DNA of 64,000 nucleotides from Vulcanimicrobiota bacterium (GCA_019637395.1 JAHBVR010000002.1:381495-445494); one strand, 5' to 3'; positions 25,267-35,398 are shown, counted from the first letter of the stretch. Numbers and translations: made by a program. Notes: generated by a model from the sequence alone, not told the origin.

Positions 25267-26007
25267 CTATTCGATGACGGGGAGCATCATACGCTTCTGC
25301 TTAACTTTGAGCAATTCCATGGCTTCCGGCACAAGGCGTCCCGCCCAGGAGCGGCAGCCGATCACGCCGGGATGAAAGCCGTCCGGGCTGAAGGTGTCCA
25401 GAGTATGGCTGGTGCGCAGACGGTGGATTCGCCAGGGAGCGGCCAGCTTCAGGGCGGCTTCCTCCAATTGGGACACGCGCCAGGCCAGAAATCCGCTCAG
25501 CGGATAAGGAAAACACGGGAATTCCCGTAAATTAGGCAGGCCCACCAGCAGCCAGGGAGCCCCGTTGCCGCGCTCGCTCAACCGGCGCAAGTTGTCGACA
25601 TAGGCCTGGGGTGTCCGCAATTGCAGCGCATCGTTAACGCCGGCCGACACCAAATAAAGGTCCGCCTCCGGGAGACGGGACGGGGCTTGCTTCAACAATT
25701 CGGCGCTGCCGGCGCCGTTGCGAGCCAAATTTTGCCACTGCACCGCTCGGCCGGTCTTTTCCGCCAGCGCGGATACCAACTGGGCGGGCAGGATTCCCTG
25801 CGGGTCCTGATGGCCGATGCCGGCCATAATGCTGTCACCCAGAAAGACCAGCCGCAAAGGCGGACCGTTGCCCTCGAGCAGGCCCTGCGGCTGGAAGCAC
25901 TCAGGCAATTGCGGCACGAGCCGGCGCACCTGGCGGCCCTGCCAGTACAGCCAGGGCCCGGCGGTGGCCAGAGTGAGGGCCAGTTTTGCGTGATCCCAAG
26001 GTGGCAT
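25267..26007 (-). CDS. SGNH/GDSL-type esterase
   Basis: About 246 residues, starting at ATG 26007; a longer frame to 26088 is possible. Block I is LVFLGDSIMAG (catalytic Ser), the oxyanion Gly is in NLARNGAGSAELL, block III SAGVNDALQL, and block V DGFHPGVIG (Asp and His). It starts with a hydrophobic segment (KLALTLATAGPWLYW), so it is probably membrane-anchored or exported. Such enzymes deacetylate or de-esterify polysaccharides or lipids; the substrate is unknown. Confidence 0.85.
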   Translation of the reverse strand: MPPWDHAKLALTLATAGPWLYWQGRQVRRLVPQLPECFQPQGLLEGNGPPLRLVFLGDSIMAGIGHQDPQGILPAQLVSALAEKTGRAVQWQNLARNGAGSAELLKQAPSRLPEADLYLVSAGVNDALQLRTPQAYVDNLRRLSERGNGAPWLLVGLPNLREFPCFPYPLSGFLAWRVSQLEEAALKLAAPWRIHRLRTSHTLDTFSPDGFHPGVIGCRSWAGRLVPEAMELLKVKQKRMMLPVIE

Positions 26008-26149
26008 GTGGCTGCCTTTTACAACCACCGTCCAGGCCCTTGTCTGAAGGTTTGACCTGAAGGCCAGTAGCGCCGGAACTCTGAGCACGCTTCAGTCTCT
26101 CGGAGGCTTGCTTCTGAGAAATTTCAGGGCGCTCTTCTAAACTCATTGC

Positions 26150-26581
26150 ATGCGCATCTACTTCGCCCATCCGACCAGTATGTACGATACCCCTGTCGAG
26201 CGGGAGTTGCAGCAGCGCTACCTGGCCGCCCATCCGGGCGACACCATCGAGAATCCCAACCAGCCGAAGCATAGCGAAGGCTATGCGGCGGCCGGGATGG
26301 ATTACTTTGTCGGCCTGTGCAATCAGCAGGACGGAACGTTCTTCGCGCCCTTTGCCAACGGTAAATTAGGCGCCGGAGTAGCCAGGGAAGTGAATTCGTT
26401 CCTGCAGCGCGAGGCGCCCGTTTATGAATACGACCGCAAGAGCGGTACTTTTCGCGAGGTCGAGTCCATCAGTCAGTTCTCGGTTATGTCGGTGGATGAA
26501 ACTCGCGCCGCCATCCGGCATGAGCGTGCCGACAGTCCCTACGATAGTTTGAATGAATACAGCCAGGGTTGGGTGGGCTGA
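26150..26581 (+). CDS. Nucleoside 2-deoxyribosyltransferase-like protein
   Basis: 143 residues. MRIYFAHPTSMYDTPVERE at the N-terminus matches the Rossmann-like opening of the nucleoside deoxyribosyltransferase/DUF4406 family; later DGTFFAPFANGKLGAGVAREV has the expected region, where an acidic residue acts in catalysis. The activity on nucleosides is unproven, and a phosphodiesterase-like use is possible. Monocistronic, divergent from the SGNH gene and convergent with the APH-like gene (10 bp apart). Confidence 0.6.
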   Translation: MRIYFAHPTSMYDTPVERELQQRYLAAHPGDTIENPNQPKHSEGYAAAGMDYFVGLCNQQDGTFFAPFANGKLGAGVAREVNSFLQREAPVYEYDRKSGTFREVESISQFSVMSVDETRAAIRHERADSPYDSLNEYSQGWVG

Positions 26582-26591
26582 CGCCCTGGTT

Positions 26592-27422
26592 TCACCCCTG
26601 AAGCAGCTGTTCGGCCAGAGCCCGGCAGCGCCCGGGGTCTTCGGTGAAGCCGAGATCCAGTGCCCACAGCCAGTATTCCAGAACGCGGAAGAGGGTCCAT
26701 TCCAGCGCCACGGCGCGGTCCAGCGCTCCTCCTCGCACGAGTTGCTCGAAGCGCTCGAGCACCGGCCCTTCTTCCCAACGGTTCCAAAGCAGAGGAGCCA
26801 GCGCGAACTCCGGGTCGCCGCGCAACGGCTTGGGATCGATGACCAGCCATTCCTCGCGACTTCCCGCCAGTACGTTCGCGTAATGCAGGTCCTGGTTCAC
26901 CAGCAAATTCTGGCGGACTTCAGGGAGACGCAGCCAATCGGCGGGAAACGGCTGAAAGCGCTCCCAGCGCGCTCGGGCCAGGCCAAGCAGGCCCACCGTA
27001 TATTCTCGCATATCCAGAAACTCCGCCGGAGCCGGCAGCGAAAGCCGGCGCAGCAGACCCGAAGCCACCGACACAGCTGCATCCAACTCCAGCGCGGCCA
27101 AGGTGCGCCCGGCGTCCAGACGCTCCAGCAGCAAAACGCCGGGCTCAGCCTCCAGCAATTGCACCGCCCCTCGGCCATTCCAAAAACGCAACGCCGCTGC
27201 CTCGTCCCGCGTCTCTTCATTTATTCGGGTCAGTTTCAACACGGCCGGCCCGCCGGCTCGCCGCACGGGGAAGGCGAGACCCAGATAACCGTGCCGAGGC
27301 GGCCCATCTAACTTCAGTCCCCAGACATGACAGTAATGGTAAAGTTGCTCGGGCACGGTGGCCAACCAGGCTTGCCCGTTTTCACGCAGCACGCCGTCTA
27401 CGAAAGCCTGAGGAAGCCGCAT
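26592..27422 (-). CDS. Aminoglycoside/hydroxyurea phosphotransferase-like kinase (APH(6) family)
   Basis: 276 residues of the APH(6)/hydroxyurea-kinase group. A lysine in PAVLKLTRINEE fits the ATP-lysine, QNLLVNQDLHYANVLAG holds the catalytic Asp, and LVIDPKPLRGDPEFALAPLLWNR the metal Asp and the family-specific C-terminal block. Known members phosphorylate streptomycin; chromosomal homologues like this one often have unknown natural substrates. No mobile element is nearby, so intrinsic resistance or a metabolic role is more likely than acquired resistance. Confidence 0.85.
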   Translation of the reverse strand: MRLPQAFVDGVLRENGQAWLATVPEQLYHYCHVWGLKLDGPPRHGYLGLAFPVRRAGGPAVLKLTRINEETRDEAAALRFWNGRGAVQLLEAEPGVLLLERLDAGRTLAALELDAAVSVASGLLRRLSLPAPAEFLDMREYTVGLLGLARARWERFQPFPADWLRLPEVRQNLLVNQDLHYANVLAGSREEWLVIDPKPLRGDPEFALAPLLWNRWEEGPVLERFEQLVRGGALDRAVALEWTLFRVLEYWLWALDLGFTEDPGRCRALAEQLLQG

Positions 27423-27450
27423 CCGAGTTTGCGCAGGAAACCGAGGGCTT

Positions 27451-30426
27451 TTAGTAACCTTCGAGGCGGGACAGATCGGCTACGCCCTGAGCCAGCGACA
27501 CGACCTTCTGGACCAGAGCCTGACGGGCGCTACGTATCACTAGATCAGGATCGTTGACCAGTACGTCATTGTAAAAAGCCTCGACGCGCGGGCGCAGTGA
27601 CTCCAGTGCCGAGACCAGTTCGGAAACCTCGCCCACCTGGCCCACGCCCTCCAAGGCCGTATAGAGAGCCGCCACCGACGGCTCTTGGTAGCGCTCGGGC
27701 TGCAGTGGCAGGGATTCCAGATCCTTGGTGATGCGGCCGCAACGCGAATAGGACTGCAAGGTGGACAACCAGTCAGGCCGGTGCACCGCCTCCTGTAAAG
27801 CGGTGGCGCTCAAAAAAGCCCCATAGGGGTCGTGGCTGCGGGCGCTGACGGCGGCCTCCACCACATCGTGGCGCAGGCCTTTGTCCTTGAGCCAGATGAG
27901 CAGGCGGTCGGCCACGAAATTCAGGATCTCTTTGGCCACCTTCTCGCTGTCACAACTCACCGGTTGCAGCCCGATGGCCCGCGTCAGGAAAGGCCGCAGG
28001 TCGATGGACAGCTTGCCCTCCACCAGCAGCGCCACCAGGCCTAGAGCCGTTCGGCGCAGCCCATAGGGATCGGCGGAACCGGTAGGTTTTAAACCGATCG
28101 CGAACAATCCGGCCAGGCTGTCGAGCCGGTCGCACAAACCCACCACCCGGCCCAGTTCCAAAGTTGGGGTTGCGTCGCCGGCGTAACGCGGCAAATAGTG
28201 TTCGCGCAGGGCCAGGGCTACCTCGGCGTCCGTGCCCGTCTCGCGCGCGTAAATCTCGCCCAGCACCCCCTGCAGACTGGTCATTTCCACCACCATCGAA
28301 GTGACCAGGTCGGCCTTGCACAGCCGCGCCGCCTGCATGGCTTTGCGCAGGCCCTCGTCGCGCAGTCCCAGGGCCGGCCCGCAGGCTTCCACCAATTTTT
28401 CCACGCGCTGGCTCTTGTCCAGCATCGAGCCCAGCTTCTCCTGAAAGGTCAGGGTGGCCAGGCGCGGCAGGTAAGTCTCCAGGGGTTGACCCAGGTCGTC
28501 CTTGACGAAAAACTGGGCGTCGGCGTAGCGGGCCCGCAAAACGTCCTCATTGCCGCGGCGCACCAATGACATGTCGCCACGCTGTCCGTTGGAGACGGCC
28601 ACGAAATTGGGCATCAGGCCGCCGGAAGCATTGAGCACCGGGAAGTAGCGCTGGTGCTTTTTCATGACCGTGGTCAGCACGGGAGCCGGCAGGCTCAAGC
28701 GCTCTTCTTCAAAGGCTCCCAGCACCGCCACCGGTACCTCCACCAGATCGGTCACCTCGTCGAGCAGATCCGGCTCATCCGGCACCCTGCCGCCGATGGT
28801 GGCGGCCATCTCCTGGACCACTTCCAGCACTCGCGCCTTGCGTGCCGAGCGCTCCAGAATCACGCCCCAGCTTTTCAGCAACTGGTCGTAATCGCTGGCC
28901 TGGCCCAACTGCTCGAGCTCAGAATCCAGCGGACGCGGGGCCCGGCTCTTATCGCCGGTATGCAGATGGCCCCAGACTGCCGGAATCACCATATCGCCGT
29001 GCAGGCACAGCAGCCAGCGTACCGGGCGGCTGAAAGCGGACCCCGAGCGGTCCCAGCGCATGGTTTTGCGGAAGCGCAGGCCGCCAATCCACTTGGGAAT
29101 GGCCTCGGAAATCAGTTGGGCCGCGTTCTTGCCGTGCTCCAGCTTCTTGGCCACCAGATAGGACTTGTTGCCCTCGGTGTGCACCTTCAGATCACCAGGC
29201 TCGAGACCATTGCTCCTGGCAAAACCCAGCCCGATCTGAGTCAAGTTACCGGCTTCGTCGTAGGCCCGATTGGAGGGTGGACCTTTGAGATCCACCTCGC
29301 GGTCGGCCTGGGCGTTGGCCAGGCTGCCGATCTGTACGACCAGGCGGCGCGGCGTGCCTTCCACGCGCAGGTCGCTGTATTCCAGGCGCATCTCGTCCAG
29401 CGACTTGGGAATCTGCACCCGCCATTGCTCCAGGGCCGAGAGCAGTTCATCAGGCGGCAATTCTTCGACGCCCAACTCGAAGACAAAAGGCGCCGGCAAT
29501 CCAATCGTGGGCAGCTCGCCTACCTCGGGCACGGAAACCGGTGGCAACTTGGCCAGTAAGGGGAAGCCTTTGGATTCGCGCTGGGCGACGTAGGCCTGGC
29601 CGACCTGCTTGGCCATGTCGCGCATCTTTCCGAAATAGGCGGCCCGTTCGGTCACGCCGATGGCTCCGCGCGCGTCCAGCACGTTAAAAGTGTGCGAACA
29701 GCGCAGCACCGAGTCGTGAGCCGGCACCACCAGACCGCCGGCGATGCAGCTGCGGGCTTCCGCTTCGAATAGCTCGTAGAGCTTGTGCAGACGATCCACG
29801 TCGGCCAGTTCAAAATCGTACTTGCAGTGGTCGATTTCCGGCTGCAGCAGCACTTCGCCGTAGGTCATCTCGTCGTTCCACTGCAGATCCCAGACTTTGC
29901 GCACCCCCTGCAGGAAAATGGCGATACGTTCCAGGCCATAGGTAATCTCCACGGCCGGCATGTCGAGCACCTGACTGGCGGCCTGCTGGAAGTAGGTAAA
30001 CTGGGTGATTTCCATGCCGTCCAGCCAGACCTCCCAGCCCAGACCCCAGGCCCCCAGTGCCGGCGACTCCCAGTTATCCTCCACGAAGCGGATGTCGTGC
30101 TGATCTACCTCGATGCCGATGGCGCGCAGGCTCTCCAGATAGATTTCCTGAGGATTGCCCGGATCGGGTTTGAGGATGACCTGATATTGAGTGTGCATCT
30201 GCATACGGTTGGGGTTTTCGCCGAAACGGCCGTCGTCAGGCCGATAAGAGGGTTCGGCGTAGGCCACGCTCCAGGGCTCGGGACCGAGCACCTGGATGAC
30301 GGTGGCCGGGTTCATGGTGCCGGCGCCCACCTTTTCGCTATAAGGCTGCCAGATCAGGCAGCCCTTCTCGGCCCAGAATTGGTGCAGACGCAAAATCAGT
30401 TGTTGAAAGTTGAGAGGCTTGGCCAC
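27451..30426 (-). CDS. glyQS: Fused glycyl-tRNA synthetase, alpha-beta single chain
   Basis: 991 residues. Residues 1-300 are the alpha (catalytic) part: [50 protein letters not shown], and [19 protein letters not shown]. From about 330 ([19 protein letters not shown]) the beta part begins, ending with the C-terminal anticodon region. Most bacteria have separate glyQ and glyS; fusion in one chain is known from Chlamydiae and a few others. The start is GTG 30424-30426, seven bases after GGAAGGA; a longer frame upstream looks spurious. A good example of a fused (alpha-beta)2 enzyme. Confidence 0.95.
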   Translation of the reverse strand: MAKPLNFQQLILRLHQFWAEKGCLIWQPYSEKVGAGTMNPATVIQVLGPEPWSVAYAEPSYRPDDGRFGENPNRMQMHTQYQVILKPDPGNPQEIYLESLRAIGIEVDQHDIRFVEDNWESPALGAWGLGWEVWLDGMEITQFTYFQQAASQVLDMPAVEITYGLERIAIFLQGVRKVWDLQWNDEMTYGEVLLQPEIDHCKYDFELADVDRLHKLYELFEAEARSCIAGGLVVPAHDSVLRCSHTFNVLDARGAIGVTERAAYFGKMRDMAKQVGQAYVAQRESKGFPLLAKLPPVSVPEVGELPTIGLPAPFVFELGVEELPPDELLSALEQWRVQIPKSLDEMRLEYSDLRVEGTPRRLVVQIGSLANAQADREVDLKGPPSNRAYDEAGNLTQIGLGFARSNGLEPGDLKVHTEGNKSYLVAKKLEHGKNAAQLISEAIPKWIGGLRFRKTMRWDRSGSAFSRPVRWLLCLHGDMVIPAVWGHLHTGDKSRAPRPLDSELEQLGQASDYDQLLKSWGVILERSARKARVLEVVQEMAATIGGRVPDEPDLLDEVTDLVEVPVAVLGAFEEERLSLPAPVLTTVMKKHQRYFPVLNASGGLMPNFVAVSNGQRGDMSLVRRGNEDVLRARYADAQFFVKDDLGQPLETYLPRLATLTFQEKLGSMLDKSQRVEKLVEACGPALGLRDEGLRKAMQAARLCKADLVTSMVVEMTSLQGVLGEIYARETGTDAEVALALREHYLPRYAGDATPTLELGRVVGLCDRLDSLAGLFAIGLKPTGSADPYGLRRTALGLVALLVEGKLSIDLRPFLTRAIGLQPVSCDSEKVAKEILNFVADRLLIWLKDKGLRHDVVEAAVSARSHDPYGAFLSATALQEAVHRPDWLSTLQSYSRCGRITKDLESLPLQPERYQEPSVAALYTALEGVGQVGEVSELVSALESLRPRVEAFYNDVLVNDPDLVIRSARQALVQKVVSLAQGVADLSRLEGY

Positions 30427-30515
30427 CGCGAGAGTCCTTCCGCCGTTCAAGAGTTGGACGAAAGGCGTTCCAGCTCTCACAAGGAGTACCCTCTTGGGAA
30501 AGGAAGGGCTGGGCC

Positions 30516-31145
30516 ATGGCAGGTCTACTGGTGGTGGTATCCGGTCCTTCCGGCGTCGGCAAAGGAACGATTCTCAACAAGCTGCTCCAGCAGCGGGGGG
30601 ACTGCACTTTCTCGATTTCCGCCACCACCCGCTCGCCCCGCCCGGGCGAAGTGCACGGGCAGCACTATCATTTCCTCGACCACGACACTTTTACTCACTG
30701 GGTCGAACAGGGACGTTTTCTCGAATGGAACCAGGTCCATGACCAGTTCTATGGCACCCCGCGCGACTATGTTGCCCACCAGCGGGCCCAGGGACAGCAC
30801 GTCTTGCTGGACGTGGACGTCCAGGGGGGCCTTCAGGTGATGCAGGCCGAGCCGGACCATCTTTCGGTTTTCATCGCCCCGCCGGACCTGGAGACCCTGA
30901 AGGTTCGTCTGGTTTCCCGCGGCACGGAGACGGCCGAGCAGGTCCAGAAACGCCTGTTGACCGCGCGCGTTGAACTGCGCAGTTTGGAGCAGTATCGCTA
31001 CGTGGTGGTCAACCACGAGGTTGATCGCTCGGTGAACGAGTTGAATGCAATTTTGACGGGGGAGTGCCTGCGCACCGAACGGTTGCGCCAATCCGGCAGG
31101 TTGCCCCGGTTTGTGGAGACGCATGGCGAAAGCGGAGTGGGTTGA
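30516..31145 (+). CDS. gmk: Guanylate kinase
   Basis: 209 residues. P-loop [14 protein letters not shown], then [23 protein letters not shown] for GMP binding, [15 protein letters not shown], and [13 protein letters not shown]. Converts GMP to GDP in the cytoplasm, essential for nucleotide supply. Ribosome site GGAAGG lies upstream with about 15-base spacing. Its 3' end overlaps the Nudix gene by 23 bp, so the two are coexpressed. Confidence 0.95.
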   Translation: MAGLLVVVSGPSGVGKGTILNKLLQQRGDCTFSISATTRSPRPGEVHGQHYHFLDHDTFTHWVEQGRFLEWNQVHDQFYGTPRDYVAHQRAQGQHVLLDVDVQGGLQVMQAEPDHLSVFIAPPDLETLKVRLVSRGTETAEQVQKRLLTARVELRSLEQYRYVVVNHEVDRSVNELNAILTGECLRTERLRQSGRLPRFVETHGESGVG

Positions 31146-31623
31146 CCTGGTCGATCGCCAGAATCAGGTGGTGGGGCGCGCTCCGCGCTCTGAGGTGCGG
31201 CGAAAAAATTTGCTCCACCGGGGCGTCGCCGTGCTCGTGCGCAATTCTCAGGGACAGGTTTATGTGCACCAGCGCACCGCCACCAAGGACCTCTTTCCGG
31301 CCATGTACGACATGTTCGTGGGTGGTGTGGTGGGGGAGGGCGAGGATTACCTGGAGGCGGCCCGGCGCGAAGCGGAGGAAGAACTCGGCGTAAGAAATCG
31401 AGAACTCGAGTTCCTTTTTGACCATCTTTATGAGGGGGACAAAAATTACAGCTGGGTCCGTTGTTACCGGGTTCTATGGGATGGGCCGGTACGGCACCAG
31501 CCCGAAGAAGTCCAATGGGGCATCTGGATGGATGAGGACCAATTGTCTCAATGGACTCGTGAAGTGCCTATCGTTCCCGACGGGCTTGATGTGTTTCACG
31601 CTTACCTGGCCTGGAAAAGCTGA
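31123..31623 (+). CDS. Nudix hydrolase (isopentenyl-diphosphate isomerase-like subfamily)
   Basis: 166 residues from ATG 31123. The Nudix box is complete: GGVVGEGEDYLEAARREAEEELG. Flanking motifs ([58 protein letters not shown]) are like those of YfcD and IDI-type Nudix proteins. Substrate unknown. Overlap with gmk (23 bp) suggests nucleotide or nucleotide-sugar housekeeping, but this subfamily is also consistent with prenyl-diphosphate chemistry. Confidence 0.88.
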   Translation: MAKAEWVDLVDRQNQVVGRAPRSEVRRKNLLHRGVAVLVRNSQGQVYVHQRTATKDLFPAMYDMFVGGVVGEGEDYLEAARREAEEELGVRNRELEFLFDHLYEGDKNYSWVRCYRVLWDGPVRHQPEEVQWGIWMDEDQLSQWTREVPIVPDGLDVFHAYLAWKS

Positions 31624-31652
31624 GCGAGCCGCGGGCAAATTCACCCGAATGC

Positions 31653-31826
31653 TTACGGGCAGCCCAGGAAGCAGACCGGAGCGTGCTCACTTGGGGCAGC
31701 GCCGACCAGAATAGAACCGTCGGATTCGACCAGGTAGCCGCGCACCGGCGGAGCGGTCGATTCGCTGCCCAGTGCGGAAAGTGTGCAAACGATAAATAAT
31801 GAGAATAGAAACAGCCTGGTTAACAT
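31653..31826 (-). CDS. Small secreted protein, 57 aa
   Basis: 57 residues from ATG 31824-31826. A signal peptide (TRLFLFSLFIVCTLSALG) is followed by a short mature part: SESTAPPVRGYLVESDGSIL, then VGAAPSEHAPVCFLGCP. The mature part has two cysteines four residues apart at the C-terminus. GGGGGA lies about eight bases upstream on the minus strand. It is divergent from the tpsA locus, about 80 bp before the leader ORF. I do not recognise a family; the C-terminal Cys pair could hold a disulfide or a metal. Confidence 0.6.
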   Translation of the reverse strand: MLTRLFLFSLFIVCTLSALGSESTAPPVRGYLVESDGSILVGAAPSEHAPVCFLGCP

Positions 31827-31907
31827 TGGGTAGAATCCCCCTAAGATTAAGCTCAGGCTACCCTGAGACCCTGAAAAAAATCAGAAAAACGCAGGAAAGG
31901 GTTTACC

Positions 31908-31943
31908 ATGAGCCAATCTAGGGTGGCACTGGAGGGGTGTTGA
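31908..31943 (+). CDS. 11-codon leader peptide coupled to tpsA
   Basis: ATG at 31908 after a strong AGGAAAGG site encodes MSQSRVALEGC and ends in TGA, whose first two bases are the last two of the TTG (31940-31942) that starts tpsA. The tpsA start has GGAGGG directly upstream but too close to be optimal, so coupling from this leader may load ribosomes. An inverted repeat (CTCAGG-CTAC-CCTGAG, 31852-31867) precedes it. The leader may be translated, or a regulatory step. Confidence 0.5.
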   Translation: MSQSRVALEGC

Positions 31944-34900
31944 GACCTGCGAAAACGATTCTGGGGACCTTGTTTGCCCTGGGTTTAAACTCAAATCTGT
32001 GGGCGCTGCCGCAGGATCCCAGCCCGGTCCACGGCCAGGTGCAGATCGAGAATGGGGCCAACTTCGTCCAGATTCTCCAGCAGACGCCGCAGGCCATCAT
32101 CAACTGGGGGCAATTTAATATCGGCCTGGGTGAAACTGTGCGTTTTCTCCAGCCCGGCCAACAGGCTGCCATCCTCAACCGCGTGACCGGGCTGGACCCC
32201 TCCGTCATCCAGGGAATGTTGCAGGCTAACGGCCGCGTCTTTCTGCTCAACCCCAACGGCATTCTTTTCGGTCCCAACGCGGTGGTGGACGTGGGCAGTT
32301 TTACCGCCTCCACACTGAAGATGAGCGATGAGGATTTCCTCAACGGCACCTACAAGCTTACTCAGGACAACAGTCTGCCGCTGGCCGCTCTTACCAACCA
32401 GGGCACCATCCGTGTGGCCGAGGGCGGGTTTGTGGTCCTGGTTTCTCCTCTGCTGGATAACCAGGGGATGATTGTGGCCCAATCCGGCCACGTGAACCTG
32501 GGGGCCACCACCCAGGCCACTTTCTCGGTGGATGGGCGCGGTTTGGTGCAGTTTGCCGTGCCCGACGGATTCGACCCCCAGTTTCAGGGCGGCGGTCAGG
32601 GAGGCACCGTGTTGCTGCAGCCGGGCCAGATGTCGCAACTGCTCAGCCAGGTGGTCAGCAATCCGGCCCTGGTGGAGGCGGGTAGTTTTCAGGCCGGCTC
32701 CAACGGACAGGTACTGGCCCACGGGGCAGAGGGCTTGCTGCTCAATAGCGGGGTGGTCAGCACCGACAGCGCGGCCGGAAACGGGGGAACCATTCGCCTG
32801 GATTCCAGTCAGGCGACCATCTTGCCCACCAGCGGCCGGCTCAGCGCCGATTCTCACTCGGCCGCCGGTGGCGACGTGCGCCTGCTTTCCGCCGGCCGCA
32901 CCGTGAGTTTGGGTACGATTTCGGCGGCTGCCAACGGCACCGGACAGGGCGGTTTCGCCGAAGTCAGCGGCAAGGATTTGTGGTTGCTGGGAACGGTCAA
33001 CGTGGGCAGCGCTCAGGGGACGGGCGGCACGATTTTGCTCGACCCCACCGATATCACCATTATCGACGGCGCGGGTGGCACCTTCGACTCTCAATTACCC
33101 AATCCGAACGGCGCCGGCCCCGGCACCGTCAGCGTCACGGCCATGCAAGGCCAGGGTTCAGTGCAGCTCGTCGCCACCAACGACGTGCTCTACAATGGTG
33201 CCGGCTTTAACCTGGGCGCCACCAGCCTCAGTGTCACCGCCGGCAATGACATCCTGTTCACTACCGGGGGCTCAATTCAGGCTGCGACCTTGACGCTCCT
33301 GGCCGATCGGGATATCACCATTTCCAGTAGCGGCAGCCTGACGCTGGGCTCGACCAGCGGAGTTCTTACGGTTCAGGCCGGACGAGACCTGACGCTGACC
33401 GCCAACACAAATCTGTTTGTGAGTTCGTCCGGGAGCAGTCGTCTGGAGGCCGGGCGCCATTTGAATACCACCAGTGGCAATGGTGCGGTCACGCGCTTGA
33501 CGGCATCCCTGACCGAGCTGGTGGCCGGGCAAAACCTGACCATGACGGCCTCGAATCTAGACCAGATTGGCGACCATCCGGTCCTCATGGGCGGGCGCAA
33601 CGTGACCCTGCAGAATCCCAACGGTAGCCTGAGCTTTCAGGTGGGCAGCCTGAATGTAACCGCCGCCGAGAATTTTGCGGGGAACACCGGCACCAATGGC
33701 GGCTTCAACTTGAGAACCCTGTCGGGGCCGCTGGACGTGACGGCGGGAGCGGCGCTGAACGTGGAGGCCGGCGGTGGAATTTCGTTCCGCTCGGAGGCGG
33801 ACCGTTTGACGTTGGCGGCGCCCACTGTGCAGGTGCGCGCGGCAAATGGCGGTACGAGCCTGCAAGGGGCTCAGGGGGTGAACGTGACGGCCAGCAGTGG
33901 CGATTTTAACGCCAGGGCGTCGGGCGGCCAGGAGCTTCGTCTGGAAGGTGGCTCGGGCACGGTCAATGTGACGGCGGCCCGGGATATTAATCTTTCGGCG
34001 GGAACGAACCTTTTCCTGAGTTCGTCCGGGGGCAATCGTCTGGAAGCCGGGCGCCATTTGAATACCACCAGTAGCAATGGTGCGGTCACGCGGTTGACGG
34101 GTGCCCTGACCGAGCTGGTGGCCGGGCAAAACCTGACCATGACGGCCTCGAATCTGGACCAGTCAACGAACCATCCGGTCCTCTTGAGCGGGCGCAACGT
34201 GACTCTGCAGAATCCCAACGGCAACCTGGATTTTCGGGTGGGCAGCCTGAACGTGACCGCCGCGGAGAATTTTACGGGAAATGCCAATGGGAATTTCTTC
34301 GTAGGAACCCTCAACGGGCCTCTTGAGGCCACCACGGGTGCAAATTTCTCCGTGGCCACCACCGGGTCGGCGGGTCTTCAAGCGGCGTCGGGAGGGGTGG
34401 AGCTGACGGCTGGAAATCTCGCCCTTTCGAATGTGGCCATCTCCGCCCTTAACAATGGGCCCCTCAACCTCACCTCCAGCGGCAATCTTTCGGTGGGCTC
34501 CTTGACGACCAATGCCAATGCCAACACCACCTTGACCGGCGCCAACATCACCATCAACTCGATGCAAAATATTAGCGGCGGTAACTACACTATCACCACT
34601 CCGGGCAATCTCACCGAGATCACCCCGGCCACCGGTCCTCCCAGCTTGACCGCCTTAAATATCGAGGCGGGACGGGTATTCAACTTGAATCGGCCTGACC
34701 TGGGCTTTTCCATTCCCAATGCCGGCACGATCAGCGCGCTTGTGACCGGCGGCAATGAAACCAACTTGCCTAACGGGCAGGAGGATCGCGCGGCGGCTTT
34801 CCATACTTTTAATGGAGCCACGGTGGATCCGGGCCACATCGACTTCCAGACCGGCGACATTTACGTGGATGGAATTCAGGTATACGGCGGCCTCAAGCCG

Positions 34901-35398
34901 CCTGCTCCACCCTCTCCACCGCCCTCGCCGCCGCCGATACCCGATCCGCCGCCTATGCCGGCATCGCCCGTGGAAACGCCGTTGACGCCTGAGCAGGCGG
35001 TGCAACGCGAGAACGCGATCACTCCCGAGGAGCGCTCGCAAATTCTGGCGCAATCGAATCTGGCTCTGGGCAATCTGGGCAGTTTCAGCCGGGTGCTTTC
35101 CGACGCCGAACGAGAGCGTCTCACCACGCGCCATGATTCGCTACATCAGACGTGGTCGCTGGATCCGTTTTCACCCACCCTGGCTCTCACGGTTCCCGGC
35201 GGCGTCCCCCCGGTCTATCCCTCTGAATTAGCTCGCTTGCAAGCTTTATTGATGATGTCCAGTCCCGTTGACGACCCGGAGGATAAGAACCGCCAGGCCT
35301 ACAACGTCATTGTGGATCAAGAATTGCGCGAAATCTGGGAGGTACGCTACTGGCGGCACCTCTTGGAGGCGTTTATTATCTGGGAGGACCGCGAGTGA
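31940..35398 (+). CDS. Two-partner secretion exoprotein TpsA (filamentous-hemagglutinin-like)
   Basis: 1,152 residues. A signal peptide (RPAKTILGTLFALG...ALP cleavage) leads to the TPS secretion domain (about 25-260), with VQILQQTPQAIINWGQFNIGLGE, NRVTGLDPSVIQG, NPNGILFGPN and GGFVVLVSPLLDNQG. The passenger is a beta-helix-like run of NxTxxGxxNxT repeats to about 960, including two near-identical DNA blocks (see repeat entry). A Pro-rich stretch (about 990-1010) and a helical C-terminal region with no known domain follow. It is exported by TpsB, the next gene (4-bp GTGA overlap). Probably a surface adhesin or toxin carrier; no toxin domain is recognised. Confidence 0.9.
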   Translation: MRPAKTILGTLFALGLNSNLWALPQDPSPVHGQVQIENGANFVQILQQTPQAIINWGQFNIGLGETVRFLQPGQQAAILNRVTGLDPSVIQGMLQANGRVFLLNPNGILFGPNAVVDVGSFTASTLKMSDEDFLNGTYKLTQDNSLPLAALTNQGTIRVAEGGFVVLVSPLLDNQGMIVAQSGHVNLGATTQATFSVDGRGLVQFAVPDGFDPQFQGGGQGGTVLLQPGQMSQLLSQVVSNPALVEAGSFQAGSNGQVLAHGAEGLLLNSGVVSTDSAAGNGGTIRLDSSQATILPTSGRLSADSHSAAGGDVRLLSAGRTVSLGTISAAANGTGQGGFAEVSGKDLWLLGTVNVGSAQGTGGTILLDPTDITIIDGAGGTFDSQLPNPNGAGPGTVSVTAMQGQGSVQLVATNDVLYNGAGFNLGATSLSVTAGNDILFTTGGSIQAATLTLLADRDITISSSGSLTLGSTSGVLTVQAGRDLTLTANTNLFVSSSGSSRLEAGRHLNTTSGNGAVTRLTASLTELVAGQNLTMTASNLDQIGDHPVLMGGRNVTLQNPNGSLSFQVGSLNVTAAENFAGNTGTNGGFNLRTLSGPLDVTAGAALNVEAGGGISFRSEADRLTLAAPTVQVRAANGGTSLQGAQGVNVTASSGDFNARASGGQELRLEGGSGTVNVTAARDINLSAGTNLFLSSSGGNRLEAGRHLNTTSSNGAVTRLTGALTELVAGQNLTMTASNLDQSTNHPVLLSGRNVTLQNPNGNLDFRVGSLNVTAAENFTGNANGNFFVGTLNGPLEATTGANFSVATTGSAGLQAASGGVELTAGNLALSNVAISALNNGPLNLTSSGNLSVGSLTTNANANTTLTGANITINSMQNISGGNYTITTPGNLTEITPATGPPSLTALNIEAGRVFNLNRPDLGFSIPNAGTISALVTGGNETNLPNGQEDRAAAFHTFNGATVDPGHIDFQTGDIYVDGIQVYGGLKPPAPPSPPPSPPPIPDPPPMPASPVETPLTPEQAVQRENAITPEERSQILAQSNLALGNLGSFSRVLSDAERERLTTRHDSLHQTWSLDPFSPTLALTVPGGVPPVYPSELARLQALLMMSSPVDDPEDKNRQAYNVIVDQELREIWEVRYWRHLLEAFIIWEDRE
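33421..34277 (+). repeat. Direct DNA repeat in tpsA, two copies of about 260 bp
   Basis: Copy one runs 33421-33680 and copy two 34018-34277, offset 597 bp (199 codons). Both start with GAGTTCGTCCGGG and carry long identical runs, e.g. GCCGGGCGCCATTTGAATAC. Substitutions are mostly between the blocks and at edges. The separation is a multiple of three, so unequal recombination would delete or add a block in frame. The repeated protein unit begins SSSG and includes TELVAGQNLTMTASNLDQ. Confidence 0.85.

Noticed and set aside
26592-27422. Acquired streptomycin-resistance gene
   Set aside because: The protein is APH(6)-like, but there is no transposon, integron or base-composition change around it, so a chromosomal homologue is more likely.
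31991-33094. 367-residue minus-strand open frame inside tpsA
   Set aside because: The plus strand has the full TPS secretion domain; the minus frame has no motif and is the mirror of a repetitive gene.
33421-34277. Repeats considered as a CRISPR-like or mobile array
   Set aside because: Only two long copies, in frame within an exoprotein, without spacers of regular size; no cas genes nearby.
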